A stretch of 54,189 bases of DNA from Chromera velia. Its lineage: Eukaryota > Sar > Chromeraceae. Positions 35,445 to 47,596 of this stretch are shown in pieces. The position numbers were made by a program, and so were the translations under genes. The stretch lies in contig JAHBMJ010003139.1 of the NCBI GenBank assembly GCA_018398765.1, positions 1 through 54,189 of the forward strand, given 5' to 3'. The notes under the pieces are model-generated. The model worked only from the letters and a program-made list of their open reading frames with translations, searched no databases and was not told the origin of the DNA. Within the stretch, counting starts at the first letter, position 1. The number at the start of each line of letters is the position of its first letter.

Positions 35445-37153
35445 ATGCTCACACAGGAAACTGGTCGGTGTGTGGAGGATCCAGTTTCACCGCAGCAGGA
35501 GAAGGAGAGGCAGCAGACGAGGGACGATGCACTCTTTGTCTTCCTTCGGAGAATGAGGGTCACTCCACGGGTGCGTTCGCTCTGCATGTGGATCTTAATT
35601 CGTCTTTCTGTTGCATTCTTTTCACCTGAGACCCAAAGAAGGCATGAGGTCTTGTGGTAAAGGTGCGGTCGTTCTCTCGTTTCGCTTCGCGTTCTTCAGA
35701 CTCACAGAGTCAAGGGAAGACAGGGTCACTCCAGAGCTGCCCTGCAGTGTTGACTTTTCTCCTCTATAGTTCCGTGTCTGACTTCCTGTCCCTTCCCCCT
35801 TGTCCTCCCCTGTGCGTGCAGACGCTCTCTGATCTCGCAAGGCACAGAAGCTTCTTCGGCTTGGCCTGGCTGTGTGTGCATCTTTTTGCAAAGGTCAGTG
35901 GTCAACTGTGAGAATGTCGAATCCTGCCAGTCTCTCAACCATTCAGTATGATACGCCCATGGCAGGTGGGGAAAGGAGGCACGATCGTGGCAGGTGCGCA
36001 AAACAATTGAAGAGCCTCCTCTGGTGCAGAGAACGCGTGAGCAAAACAAAGACAGTAAACAAGGACAAACGCAGCAATGAATCGCGCAGACACGCAAGCA
36101 AGAGCGGAAGAAAGACAAGGAGGGAATGGAGAGGAGGAGCGTCCAAGACGTCGTTGCCCCTCCTGCAGGTAAAATTGCACCGATGTTCTCAGGTAGAAAA
36201 AAACATCAAACCTACTTCACCATTCGGCTTGTTGAAGTCGTTTCGTGTATCTGTAACGTTCACTTTCTTTTTCCCTCTTCCCTTCCCTACCTGCAGAGTG
36301 AGGAGCTCGGGAAAGTTTCCATCGACCCGCCAGGATCGATTGATGTGTCAGGTCGGTCGGACACACGTGCAGGAAGGAAGTCGATTCAACTCTGACACGC
36401 ATTCAAGGCAGTGCTCACAGTCTTTTCCCCTCGTTCTTCATGGGGTCCGTCGTTTGTGAACCAATTCCGGCACTTGAAATCGGGTCTCGTGATCACCTTC
36501 CTTGCTTGGGGGTCCTTCTTGAAATCCTTCTCTTCTGTCTGCATTATTTTTTCTGTCTTCACAGGAACACAGGGCCTGTCCCCGAAGAAGATTCTTCTCT
36601 TCCTGGAGTCTCTTCCCTCCTCTGTTGAAGAGATCAAAATTGGTGGGCGATGTGTTGTGTCTCATTGTGTTGGTTTCCGTAACCCCGCTGCCCTATTAGT
36701 CGTTTTGTAAGGGGGAAGAACGTAAGAGGAAATAGAGTATGGAGCCACTCTCGTCTGTTTCTTTACCCGCTCTTTTGTCCGAAGTGCCTCTATTCGCTGT
36801 GTTTTTTGTGCAACTCGAATACACAGGCAGATAAAAACATGAGTGAGTGAGTACGCGTTGATTTGACAAAGAGAAGCAAAAAACAGAGTGAAGACGTCTG
36901 AGGAGCAAGCATAGAGATCCTGAAAGAAAAGGCAAGAGAACCATCAATGCATGAGGTAAATCCATAAAAAAGAAAAAAATCAGGCATCAAATTGCATCCA
37001 CGCCTCCTATCCTAGACGCACTGCTTGTCTTGCTCGTTCCTTTTCTGGCTCCCACACAACCTGGCGGTGCGTTGATTCTCTCGTGTTTGCTTGAGGAGGA
37101 AGCGGGAGATGTCTGCATGCAGGGGGAGGAAGCTGATGGATTCAGTTTTGTTG

Positions 37154-37200
<47 letters not shown>

Positions 37201-40200
37201 TGTGTGCGTACAGACTCTGTTGCCATGAAAGAGGCGGCACTCCCCCTCTTTGTTCGCTTTCTGGAAAGGAGAAAGGCTGTGAGAGAGACTGCAGAAGGCA
37301 AGGAGACGCCCCGAATGAAGAGCTTTGTATTTGCAGGTCAGACCTTGTATTAGCTTCCTTCCTTGTCGAGTTGTCGATGGGGAGAGTCCAATTGCACGAG
37401 GTCGCTTGGTCCTCTTTGGGATGGGATCCGGCGGAGAGAAGTCATCGATCCGCCCTTTGCTTTTGCTTCTTTTCAGCGTGTTCTTTGTTTGTTTGTTTGT
37501 TTGAAGCAGTCTCTGTTGGACCTTGCTATCATCTCTGATGAAGGGATCATGGATTGTTTCCAATTCTCGATCGAGGGATGAGAACGAAGCCTTTCAGCTT
37601 GCTATCAGGCCTTTCTGCCGGCATTCAAGTTTGTGTTCCAACGAGTGTCTGTGAAAGCATGCTGGATCCTCAATAATTTTTGCAAGCCAACCACACCACT
37701 CACCACCACAAACACCACAACCCCCCAGTACTCATTCATCATCGCCGCTCCTGTTATGAACAGAACTCCTTCTGTCTCTTAATTGTCGTTGATTGATGCA
37801 GAGAAATCCTTGGGAGGCCATCAAGCCCTACAGATTTTTGGTCTTCTGCTTCCCTCCCTGGAAATTCTCTGTTTGAAAGGTCTGTCAGGCAGTCAGTCTG
37901 ACAGCAAGACATTTAGTCGGGCAAAGATTGACATCCGAACATGATCATCTGTTGCGTAAACAAGCGACTCTCCTTGGTCTCTGTGTTAATACAAAGTCAG
38001 GAGAATCTTTCCACTGGACAGATTAACGAACGGCGGGCCTTGTGCTTCTCTTCTATCCTGCAGGCAACACCCTCGGCAACAAGGGCATCCGGGCTCTTGC
38101 TGATGCTGTGAGAAGTGGAGGGGCTTCCTCCCTTCGAGAACTAGATCTCGAGAGGACTGGACTTAATGAGAGTGGACTTGAGCTGCTCTGTGGGGCCATC
38201 AAGGAAAGTTCCCTCAGAGTAGAGAAGTTGAACCTTTCGGGAAACAGATGTTTGCCACATAAAGCGAAACTCCTCTGTTCCATTCTCTCTGTTGAATCCC
38301 TTCCGTTTCTTCGTGAGTTGGGATTGAGAGAATGCGGCCTGATGGACACTCAGTTGATCCGGGTGCTGACTGCGATTGGAAATGCGAAGTTTTCGAATTT
38401 TGAGTCTCTGGATTTGATCAGTGATCTGGGGTTGGGAACGAAATGTAGTGAAGTCCTTGAACAGATTGCGAAGTTTCTCAAATCAGGTGCCCTTTCGTCT
38501 CTGAAGAATTTCAGTTTGAGCACCCGTGAGGGTGAAGACTCCGCAGAGGGTTTGTCTGTCCTTCTTGGCGCTTTGAAGTGTCGAGAGACTTCTTCTCTCG
38601 AGAAAGTGAAGCTCCACTTGGCAGGGAGTATGAAGATGGAGGACGTGCAGGCTCTCGGCCGGGGAGAGTACCCGGTTGTTCGCACTTGCAGTCTCGTTAT
38701 TCCCAGCACGAAACTCGCTGCATTTCTGAAAGGTCTGTTGGAGAGAGTGGCTGTTGGTGAGCAGAGAGAACCTTTTGATGATCTCGATTTGATGGTCCGG
38801 TTCAATGAGTTTCAGGTAGCAAAGCCTACTAAAGTTGAACAACTGGGGTTCCTTGCCAGGGCGTTTCAAGAGGGGAAACTGGCGGGGAGTTGTCGGTCTT
38901 TGGGTCTGTCTTACCTCCGTAGTTCAGATCTTCAAATTGTAGAAGCGAAGACGCTTGTCGTACGAGCTCTAATTCTCTGCAAGTTTCCCCGTCTTTCGGT
39001 GCTCTCTCTTCACAATTTTGAGCTAACAGACGCAGATGTGTGTCTGTTGGCCGAAGGGGTGCGGGCCGGATATTTCTCCTGTCTTCGGGAGCTTGATCTC
39101 AGTGAGGCCATAAATGTTGGGGGAGAGGGAATACAACGTTTGATGGCCGCTGTAGTTGAGAGTGAGACAGGGGGGTTGGAGGGTTTGGAAACGCTGGATG
39201 TTTCGGGTACACGGGCAGGGCTGGGGGGGGAGTCGTTGGGTTCGGCTCTGTTGGCCGGGAAGATGGGCAGTTTGTCGGAGATCAAAATAGGGAGAGCCGA
39301 AATGACAGACGACGCAGTTCGAAAGATTGCATGCGCAGTGAGGGGCGGATGGGTTTCTGGGTTGGTGGTGCTGAATATGAATGAGAATTTTGCGGTCGGC
39401 CCAGATTCGTGGAAGTATCTGATGGAAGGAATAGATGAGAGCGAAATTGGATTACCGTATCTGAAAAGCATCGGGATGAAGAGTACGTCAGTCACTGTGG
39501 TGGGCGGGTCGGTGGTGGCTGTTCTTACTTCCGGTAAGCTTGTTTGGAAGATTTTTCGGTCGTTGGATCGTTTCTGTTGGATGCCGAAGGTCTGCACGCT
39601 CTGTGCGCTGTAGTGCGGGGAAGGAGGGGCACTGGAAAGTTTCCTGCTCGCATGAAGGAAATCGGGTTTGCTCTCTCGACATCAGGAATGGAAGTTGATG
39701 AATTGATTACGGCCATTGCAGAAAGCAAAAAGGGCCTACCTTCCTGTATTCAGTCGTTGAGTCTCAGTGGGAGTCGAATGAGAGAGGAGTCACTGGCTGC
39801 ACTCGCTGCCTGTGGATCGGGGAAGCTGTCGAGCTTAGAGTACCTGCATTTGCTTGACTGCGACATCGACGATGTGATGCTGAAGAGGCTGGGGGAGATT
39901 TTTGCTGCCAGTAGCGACTCCAACCTGAAAGGTTTGGATCTCCAAATGAACAGAATCACCCCAGAGGGATTGTCGTCCTTCTTCGACATCCTCACAACAG
40001 AGTCTTTGGCAAATGTAGTAAAAATACACTTGGGTGGGCAGAGAGACAAGATACGGTTGGGAGAAAAAGGGGTGGGGGAGTGCGGGTCCAGCGCTAGGTC
40101 CAGCGTTTGCGATCCAACACTTACGATTGCTTCTGTTTTGAAAGCCGCTCATCATCAAGGGAAGCTGCCCAGGCTCCAAATTTCTGCCTATGGCAGTCGG

Positions 40201-40209
40201 CACTTTTAG
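35445..40209 (+). CDS. leucine-rich-repeat protein (ribonuclease-inhibitor-like repeats), 8 exons
   Basis: Probably a protein-interaction scaffold; partner unknown. Exons: 35445-35570, 35822-35893, 36297-36351, 36565-36642, 37214-37336, 37802-37879, 38064-39533, 39590-40209; 2622 nt, 873 aa. Repeats follow LxxLxLxxNxLxxxGxxxLxxAL, for example SSLRELDLERTGLNESGLEL, LRELDLSEAINVGGEGIQRL, and SSLEYLHLLDCDIDDVMLKR near the end. There is no signal peptide, membrane segment, NACHT domain or enzyme domain. Exons 3 to 6 end in phase 1, and their joins rebuild repeats well (SSVEEIKIG-DSVAMKEAAL; EILCLKG-NTLGNKGIRAL). The start is tentative: ATG follows an acceptor directly, so a 5' exon may be missed. 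A micro-exon before 36297 is possible (36171-36194). The last intron is only 56 nt; the alternative is a frameshift. Confidence 0.8.
37154..37206. repeat. compound CT/GT microsatellite before LRR exon 5
   Basis: Seven CT units pass into about 20 GT units, ending 8 bp before the acceptor of the exon at 37214. Confidence 0.9.
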
Positions 40210-40512
40210 AAAACTCTTTCCGCATTTAGACTGACACGATGAATACAGTACTCAATCCGAGGGTCGACCAAGTATTCCCGTTGTTTTGATTTTTCTAGTG
40301 ATGTTTTTTACTCTACATATTATTTCTATATTCTTGTACAAAATCTAAATTTCAGTGTCGATTCCGTATTACAGCTGAATCATCACCGAATTTTTGAATA
40401 ACTGGCATTGATGATGTGTTGTTTGCTACAGTTTGGATAGTTGTTTGGGAACCTACAGTATGTTTAACCATAACTTTAGTGTTGTTATTTCAATTTTCAA
40501 GTTAATTTTTGC

Positions 40513-40974
40513 TAGAGTTGTCAAATGTCATTAGTGCCGTGTGTCGACACTTTCAGTTACTAAAGTGTCGACACTAACACTTATAATGACTCTTTTAAGC
40601 AAAGACAGTATTTTTACTAGTATGCAGTAAGTTTTTTGTACCGACCATTCCCAACTGTGCATATGGCTCGTTAAAAACCTAATAAAACGTCTTATCAGTT
40701 TCAATTTTTGCTTATATTTGCTTACCATATTCAAAAATTAATGAATAATTATAATTTTAAGGTTTATAGGTAGTAAGAGGTTTGATTTAAGCTCACTTAA
40801 TAAACTTTTTGCCTTATCATTGTCTCAAAAATTCAAGCACAAGGTGAGAATAAATGAAAAAAAGTAAGTTTTGACACTGTACTAAAACATAAATGTCATT
40901 AACACTTAGTGTCATTCCAAGCTCAAGTGTCGACACTGACATTTATCGATCGCCTATAACATTTAACAACTCTA
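40513..40974. mobile_element. MITE with 16-bp terminal inverted repeats and about 9-bp target duplication
   Basis: Left end TAGAGTTGTCAAATGT (40513-40528); the reverse complement of the right end (40959-40974) is TAGAGTTGTTAAATGT, 15 of 16 matching. Flanks are AATTTTTGC (40504-40512) and AATTTTTTGC (40976-40985), a target duplication with one extra T. Subterminal GTGTCGACAC palindromes lie at 40540, 40565 and 40928. No coding capacity. A 9-bp duplication suggests a Mutator-like relative; hAT (8 bp) is the alternative. Confidence 0.7.
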
Positions 40975-41103
40975 AAATTTTTTGCATTATTTAACTTCAT
41001 TCATTCACTGTGCTATGCACTACTTAAGAACAGCTAAAAAGAAAATAGAAATTAAATGTGGTTTAAAGTAATACTGAGTAAAAGAGAATCGTGTGCATCA
41101 CTC

Positions 41104-41183
41104 GCCTTCATGACCTAATGGTACGTTAGCATACAACACTAACAAGCAAGAGGTAATAGGTTCAAGCCTCGCTACCTCCTTTT
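41104..41183 (+). repeat. tRNA-like segment, SINE head or decayed tRNA
   Basis: An A-box-like TGACCTAATGG (41111-41121) and a B-box-like GGTTCAAGCCT (41159-41169) are 48 nt apart and followed by TTTTT (41179-41183). An anticodon-arm-like pair GTTAG/CTAAC exists, but with a 9-nt loop, and acceptor and T stems do not pair. This suits an RNA polymerase III promoter remnant better than a working tRNA. Confidence 0.35.
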
Positions 41184-42169
41184 TAAGAATCAAAGAAAGA
41201 AGATGCAGGACGTTAACGTCTTGTATCATACAGATGTTGGCCTGTTGCAATTTGTTCGAAATCAGATGAAAGACTTCCAAAAGACTTGCTAAAAGACTAC
41301 AATAAAATCAGAACGATCGTCGAATCACAAGAAATCTCCATGCTTCTGATACGGATCAAGTCTATCATTAGGGATCGACCTGAACGGTGTCAGGCTGAAC
41401 CACTCCAGCGACATCAAGCCTTGAAGCCCCTTGAACCTCTGCAAGCACTTACCAGCGCTAACCCCTCTAAGTAGACCTTAACAACTGACAAGATCATTTA
41501 TTAAAACGTCAATTCTAACGTCAATCTAGCTATTTTTATGTACTAATTCTATGACATCTACTAAGGTCAGACTTCAAATACGTGACTGTGCGTCTTCTTC
41601 TAAGTTTTCAGTTAACTAGGACTACGTGCAATTCATTAAATTGAACAATTAACCGTAAACAACAATTAAATTGCTATTAGATATTCACTTTTAAGTTTGT
41701 TCATCACTGGCCTAGTCGTTATCAATGCATGCCACAGTTTAAGAAATTATAACAATACGTTGTTTTAAATTGGCAATTGCAATTTTAATTGTATGCATGA
41801 CAATTAAGTTAAATTAATACATGCGTTTATATTAATTCATAATTTTTTTAAATGATTAATTTATAATTTTACATGAAATATATATAAATAAACCAAAAAA
41901 TGCGTTGCGTTGCTGCATGCAGTAGCACACGGAGACTACTTAAAACGTAACTCAAAATAAAGAAAACTTTTTTTTTACTGTGTATTTCTAGGTACAAATC
42001 ATAATGACCCTATTAGTGAGCGCATGCACAACAAATCTTCGACATATTTTTTACAACAGACAAAGAATAGTTCAAAAAGACAAGCTGGTCTTGAAGTGAG
42101 TTTAAACTCCTTTTCTCTTAGCCCTCTGAAGGAGATGAAAGTGTGAAAGAAGTCACTTGAATTGAAGGG

Positions 42170-42894
42170 TCACGGTGTATCGTTCAATGAAAGTTCTTCC
42201 GCTAGTTCCTGTGCGACCTCATCTTCCAAATCGCCTTCCTCTGCTTCCCCGCCTTCTCCCTCCTCCCCACGTTCGTCTGAGAAAGTCGCAGTATGCGCCA
42301 GCAGCAGTTCAACGATCTCTTCGTTTCCCCACGCCTGTGCAACCGTCAATGCAGTTTCAGAGTTCTGCAGAGAGAAACAGGTGGGTGCAGAAAAGCATTT
42401 ACATGCGCCGGACCAAGACGATCGACGCTGCAGAATTCTATTTTGGCCGCCTTGTACACTGCGGGAGGCCTTGAAAAGCGAAATTCAATGAAATTACAAG
42501 CCAAGGTAATCTCTGAATCTTTGTCGAAAGCAAAACCAAAACGCTGCACACTGATTCTGCCTCCCTCATCAAAAGCCCTTCTCACCTGAGTCATTACGAG
42601 CGCGTCTGCGCCCTTCTTGAGGAGAAGCTGCAGAACTCCCCGACGGTCGTGCTGTGCGGCCAGGAAGAGGGCTGTGCGCCCAGTCTGCAGGGAGGCCCAA
42701 GAATATGTATGCGCGTGAACATCGATACATTCCCATTCCACATGATGACGGAGGTCGGAGCCATGAAACACTCCATTCGGAGGTTAAGAATCTAACGGCG
42801 GGAGGAAAGTTGCCAGTCTGCAGGCTCGAAGGGCCGCGAAACTGTGGAACAGACGCATTTGCACTTTCATCGTTTCACTGCGCATTCAGGAGAC

Positions 42895-42938
<44 letters not shown>

Positions 42939-43460
42939 GGCAAGAGACAGACAGACAGAGAGGCCCCTCGATACAGAGAATGAAAGGATTTTTGGACAGC
43001 TAGAGGAAAGCAGAGAAGGGACGTCCGTAGAATGATGCATGCAAAAAAGCCAACCGACACTTACCAAACCAGTAAAGAGACAGGCAGACCAAGGAGAGGA
43101 CTCAGCCATTTCTTCTCATGTATTCATATCGAGGGACACAGACGGACTGACTCACGGCGTCTGTCCTGTCAATCTCTGCCCCTCTCTCGAGGAGCACCTC
43201 GACCATGTCCTTGTATCCTCTGAAGGCGGCAGCATGGAGAGGAGTCAGTCCGTTCTGCAATTCAGAGACAGAAGAAGAGACCGAAGTGATTCTTGACAAC
43301 ATGTTGGGACACCCTTCTAACACCGAATTTTTTCTCTTCATTTGGCTTCTTTCCTGTACCGATCCAAAGAGCTCTTCTGAAACAAACGATAATTGGAGAA
43401 AGGGTACTAGATCCCCCCACCCCTTTCATCCATTGTGAATCCTTGGACGCTTCCCGACTG

Positions 43461-43491
<31 letters not shown>

Positions 43492-46400
43492 AACCCGATC
43501 GGCTGTGTTCACGCTTGCCCCCCTGTCAAGAAGGAGACGGACGGACTCCAAGCTGCACCTCTGACAGGCTCCCAAGAGGGCAGTGAGGCCCTCCTGTGGG
43601 TAGACACACACAGAGATGCAAAAGGGTCAAATGTTTCCTTAGTTTTCGGGAGAAACTCCCATTAGCAGAGCAGGCTCTGTCGATAGCAGATTCCTCCTCT
43701 GGTCAGCTTGCAAGAGTGCATCGAATATTCAAACGAGCACCGATAATGCTTGCTCATTATATCGATGCAGGAGTCTTGCGTGTTCGCAAACAAAGAGAGA
43801 GGGGAAAGAATCAGACAGAGAAATGGGTAAGAAAAAAAAGAAGCAAAAAACTATCACGTCCCGCAGACTGGGTGAGACTTCGAGAGATTTAAAAAGAAAA
43901 AAAACCTTCCATGGACCGATCAAACCAGGTGTATCTCAAGTAAGTGAAAAACATCCGTGCATCGAAATAGATTAGAAGCACACTGGAATACAAAGCAGAG
44001 ATACCCCCCCGTACCTTTGAGGATGCATTGACGTCTGCCCCTGCATCCAACAACGCCTGTATGATGTTTTGCTCTGCTGAGGTCTCGGTCATGGTGAGAA
44101 ATGCGGGGGTAAACAAGGAACCTCGGCAGGTCGTGACTACCAGAGGAGTCTGTTCGTCCTGCGGGGAGAAGGAGGGGGGAGAAGTTCGTCCTGCGGGGAG
44201 AAGGCAGGAGAGCTGAAGAGTACCATGTTTGTTCGTCATGATTCTTCCATAGTTCCCAGCAGTGATGTATCTTCTGACATTCGTGCATGTTGCATTTCCT
44301 TCCGTCATTCGCTCGTTCGTTCGTTTGTTTGTTTGCTTCTTTCTTTCTTTCTTTCTTTCTTTCTTGTATTTTCTTTCTTGCGGGTCTCTTGCTTTCTTTT
44401 GCCCTCTCTTCTCTTTCAGTGACCGAGCAATTGATCTGTTTACGCAGAACTTCAAAAGAAAGGACCACCGTTTCTCCCCTTTTTTCCCGCCCTTCAAACG
44501 ATCCCTTTTTTGAACTGCCATCTCGTTTCTGATCTCACTGGCAGAGAATGCAACTTCTGCTTTTCGTTCGAAAAGATGCACTCTTCTCCTGGTCAATCCA
44601 CACCCAAACAAACCCATCTTCCGTACGGACAGGATGCAGCGCATGTATGCACAAAAAAGGGACACATCGTCTCTTCCAGTCTATGTTGTCTGATTCCGTA
44701 GCATCTTGCAGGGGCGTAAGCTTCGTTCAGTCAAAGGGGAAGTGGGTGACGCTTTTCTCTTCTTCACTCGTTGGTTGGTTGGTTTGTATTCACACTCATC
44801 GTCTTCAGGCTGACGTTATTTTTGGAGTGGACATCGGCCCCCTTTTCCAAGAGAAGGGTGACGATCTCCGTTTTCCTTCTCAAACAGGCGACGGAGAGGG
44901 GAGTCTCGCCTTCCTGCAACAATTAAACACACGCACAAACTTACACACGGATACACGCACACACGTACACACATACATGGATAAATCTGCTTCCATTTGT
45001 GACTTCAACGGTACTACGACGAATGCGTACTCAGCATTCCGCAGGCTCACACAGATTCCTTTTCCTCTCTCTTTCCCTGCTGATGCGAAGAAAAGGAAGG
45101 TGATCTGTGTTCCCACGTCATCTTACGCGCATCTGTATGTGTGGGTTATGTGATGGGGATCGTTTCGCGTTCTGTTGACTTTTCCGAATTTGAACAAGAA
45201 CATTGAAGAAAGAATTCAGTCCTCCAGGACAGTCGGCACAACGGACTCAGATCAAGCACGGCGGAATGAATCCTGAGGAGAACAGGGATGTTGTTGCCTC
45301 ATCTGATGGTTGTTGTTTCCTGTACGATGAGAGAGGCCTGACGTACTAACCTCTACTCGTCTGTTGATGTTGGCTCCCTTCTCCAACAGAAGCTCTGCAC
45401 AGGCCTGGTTTCCGTTTTGGCAACTCACGTAGAGAGGGGAAGCCTGCAGGTGAAAAGGAAGTCAAAGAACTCGATGTAGGGACCTACATACAGAAGTGAA
45501 GAAGGCAAGGAAAAAGCAAGAAGAAGGGAGGAGAAGAGAGGACGAGAGTCAAAACCAGGAAGAGACTTGGTGGGAAAGAAAGAAAACCCTGCACTAGATT
45601 CAATTCCACGTATGGAGTCCCTGGAATGAATTCTACGACCAACTCTCTTTTGCAACAACACCAAACAAAATATTCAAGAGAACGCGCCTGCCTGTCTCGA
45701 TACTTGCTCGTAGATTTGGATTGGTCGATGGATGAGGAAATGAATCTAGGCAAGGACTTAGAGGGATCCAACCCAATATGCTGACCGAGTCTGCCCCTTC
45801 TATCGATGCGCCTCTGTCAAGCAGAAGAGAGAGAATCTCCAGATGGCCTTTCTGGGCGGCCTTCCAGAGAGGAGTCACTCTGTTCTGCACGAACGCATGC
45901 AGTCAGTTTGCTATTTTGATCAGGGCCCTACTCGTCCATAGATAAAAGGAGATATTCTTGGTGATCCAATGCAGTCTTTTTTTTCTGCAAAAAAGTCGGA
46001 TCTTGTCACCCAGATGACGTCTGCATTTGTTTGGGTCCTTCTTTCTACCTGATTCTGGCACTCAATTGCTCCATCTAGCACGCAAAACAAAACATAACAA
46101 AGACCCAACAATTCCCTCCCCGTGCACGTTTATCGGGACTCTATCTATCTCACCCATGCACCCCCCATGCACCTACTTACCTCGTCCACGATATCGATCT
46201 CTGCCTCTGCATCGAGGAGAAGGGATACAACCTCTCGGTGGCCGTTCTGGGCACTCACGTACAGAGGAGTCGTGTTCTTCTGCAGACAGACAGGGAGGCA
46301 GACAGGATGCGGGAAGATAGACACAATCACAGAGGGTCCCGCTCTGCTCCTATCAAGTTGACTCAAGATAACTGACAACGCTCTCTGTCACCGACCAGCT

Positions 46401-47556
46401 TTGTATCCAGCTCCCACATTTTCTTTCACCCTCTCGTCATTCAGCCACGGACACGACAAAGGACAACATCGGAACAGAACTGCGAGTGACATCACGACCT
46501 ACAAGAACGGCAGCGATCCAACGAATATCATACATCGATCCAAAAGAGATCGAATTTCAGCTTTCTTTCTGACCTTGTATCTTGCGTTGCTGTCTGCCTT
46601 CTTCTCCAGCAGCAGAGAGACAATCTTCGCGTGGCCCTTCTGAGAGGCAATGAACAGGGCGGTGCCTCCCTCCTGCATGCGTGACTCGATGTGTGTCAAA
46701 ATGTATCACTTTTTTCAGAATGGTGAAAAATGCCGAAGATGCGACAGCTTAAACGCCCGCGATAATCCATGTACCCTTTCTTTTCCTCTATGCCGGTCTA
46801 CTCTTTTCTGCTTTTATTCCCTTCCTCCAATTTCACTTCGTTTTGAAGTCCCATGATCTTAAGTTTTCCTACTCCACACTTTTTCGCGCGCATGTGCGTG
46901 TACTCTCTCTTAACCGCCCCTTCTCATCTCTTTCTCTCCCTGCCTGCATCCGCGCGGACATTGGTGTACAGCGAGCCCTTTGCTTCCTCACACACCTACT
47001 GACTCACGTTGTCTGCAGCGTTCACCTCTGCTCCTGCCTCCAGCAGGACAGAAACCGTCTCTTCATTCCCAGACGAGGCCCCCGCAATCAGTGCACTCCA
47101 GCCGTTCTGCGGAGGAGGAGAGCACACACACACACGTACATAGTTGAGGGGCTCCTGAGGTCCCTGCTGCGCACGGAAGAAGACCAAAAAGCCCGACCGA
47201 CACAGTTTGAATCTCCCCCCTCCTTTCCGCTTCCCTTTCAAGTTTCCCCACTTCAATTGTTCGTGAAAGGCGGCCAGGCCCACAGAAATACACAGACCCC
47301 AATATATCCACACACGTGTATCTATCGGATGTGCCAACCCTGACACCCGTACCTTTCTCTTGACGTTCACGTTAGCCCCTCTCCCAAGAAGGAGTTTGAC
47401 TGCTTCCGGGTGACCCTCAGATGCCGCAATCCACAGGGCAGTCTTGCCATCCTGCGTGCGTCATGGCACCAATGCATGTAAATGTTATCGATCATCGTCT
47501 GTCGTAAAGACGTCGCGAAGTAAGACAAAGCTGGATGACATAAAAGACAACGTTCT

Positions 47557-47596
<40 letters not shown>

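Larger units (their letters stand above)
40210..42169. other. AT-rich spacer between convergent LRR and ankyrin genes
   Basis: About 70% AT, many stops in all frames, no gene. It contains a 462-bp MITE (40513-40974) and a tRNA-like segment (about 41104-41183). The rest (41280-42100) shows only AT-rich words and a few ATGCATGC sites. Confidence 0.7.

Noticed and set aside
37510-37580. Possible LRR exon after TTTGAAGCAG
   Set aside because: In the required phase it meets a stop quickly, and exons 37214-37336 and 37802-37879 already join in frame into a good repeat.
43889-44665. 258-aa minus-strand open frame in the ankyrin gene
   Set aside because: Only the 144-nt part at 44015-44158 looks like an ankyrin exon. 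The rest is Lys/Glu sequence from a TTTC repeat in the intron.
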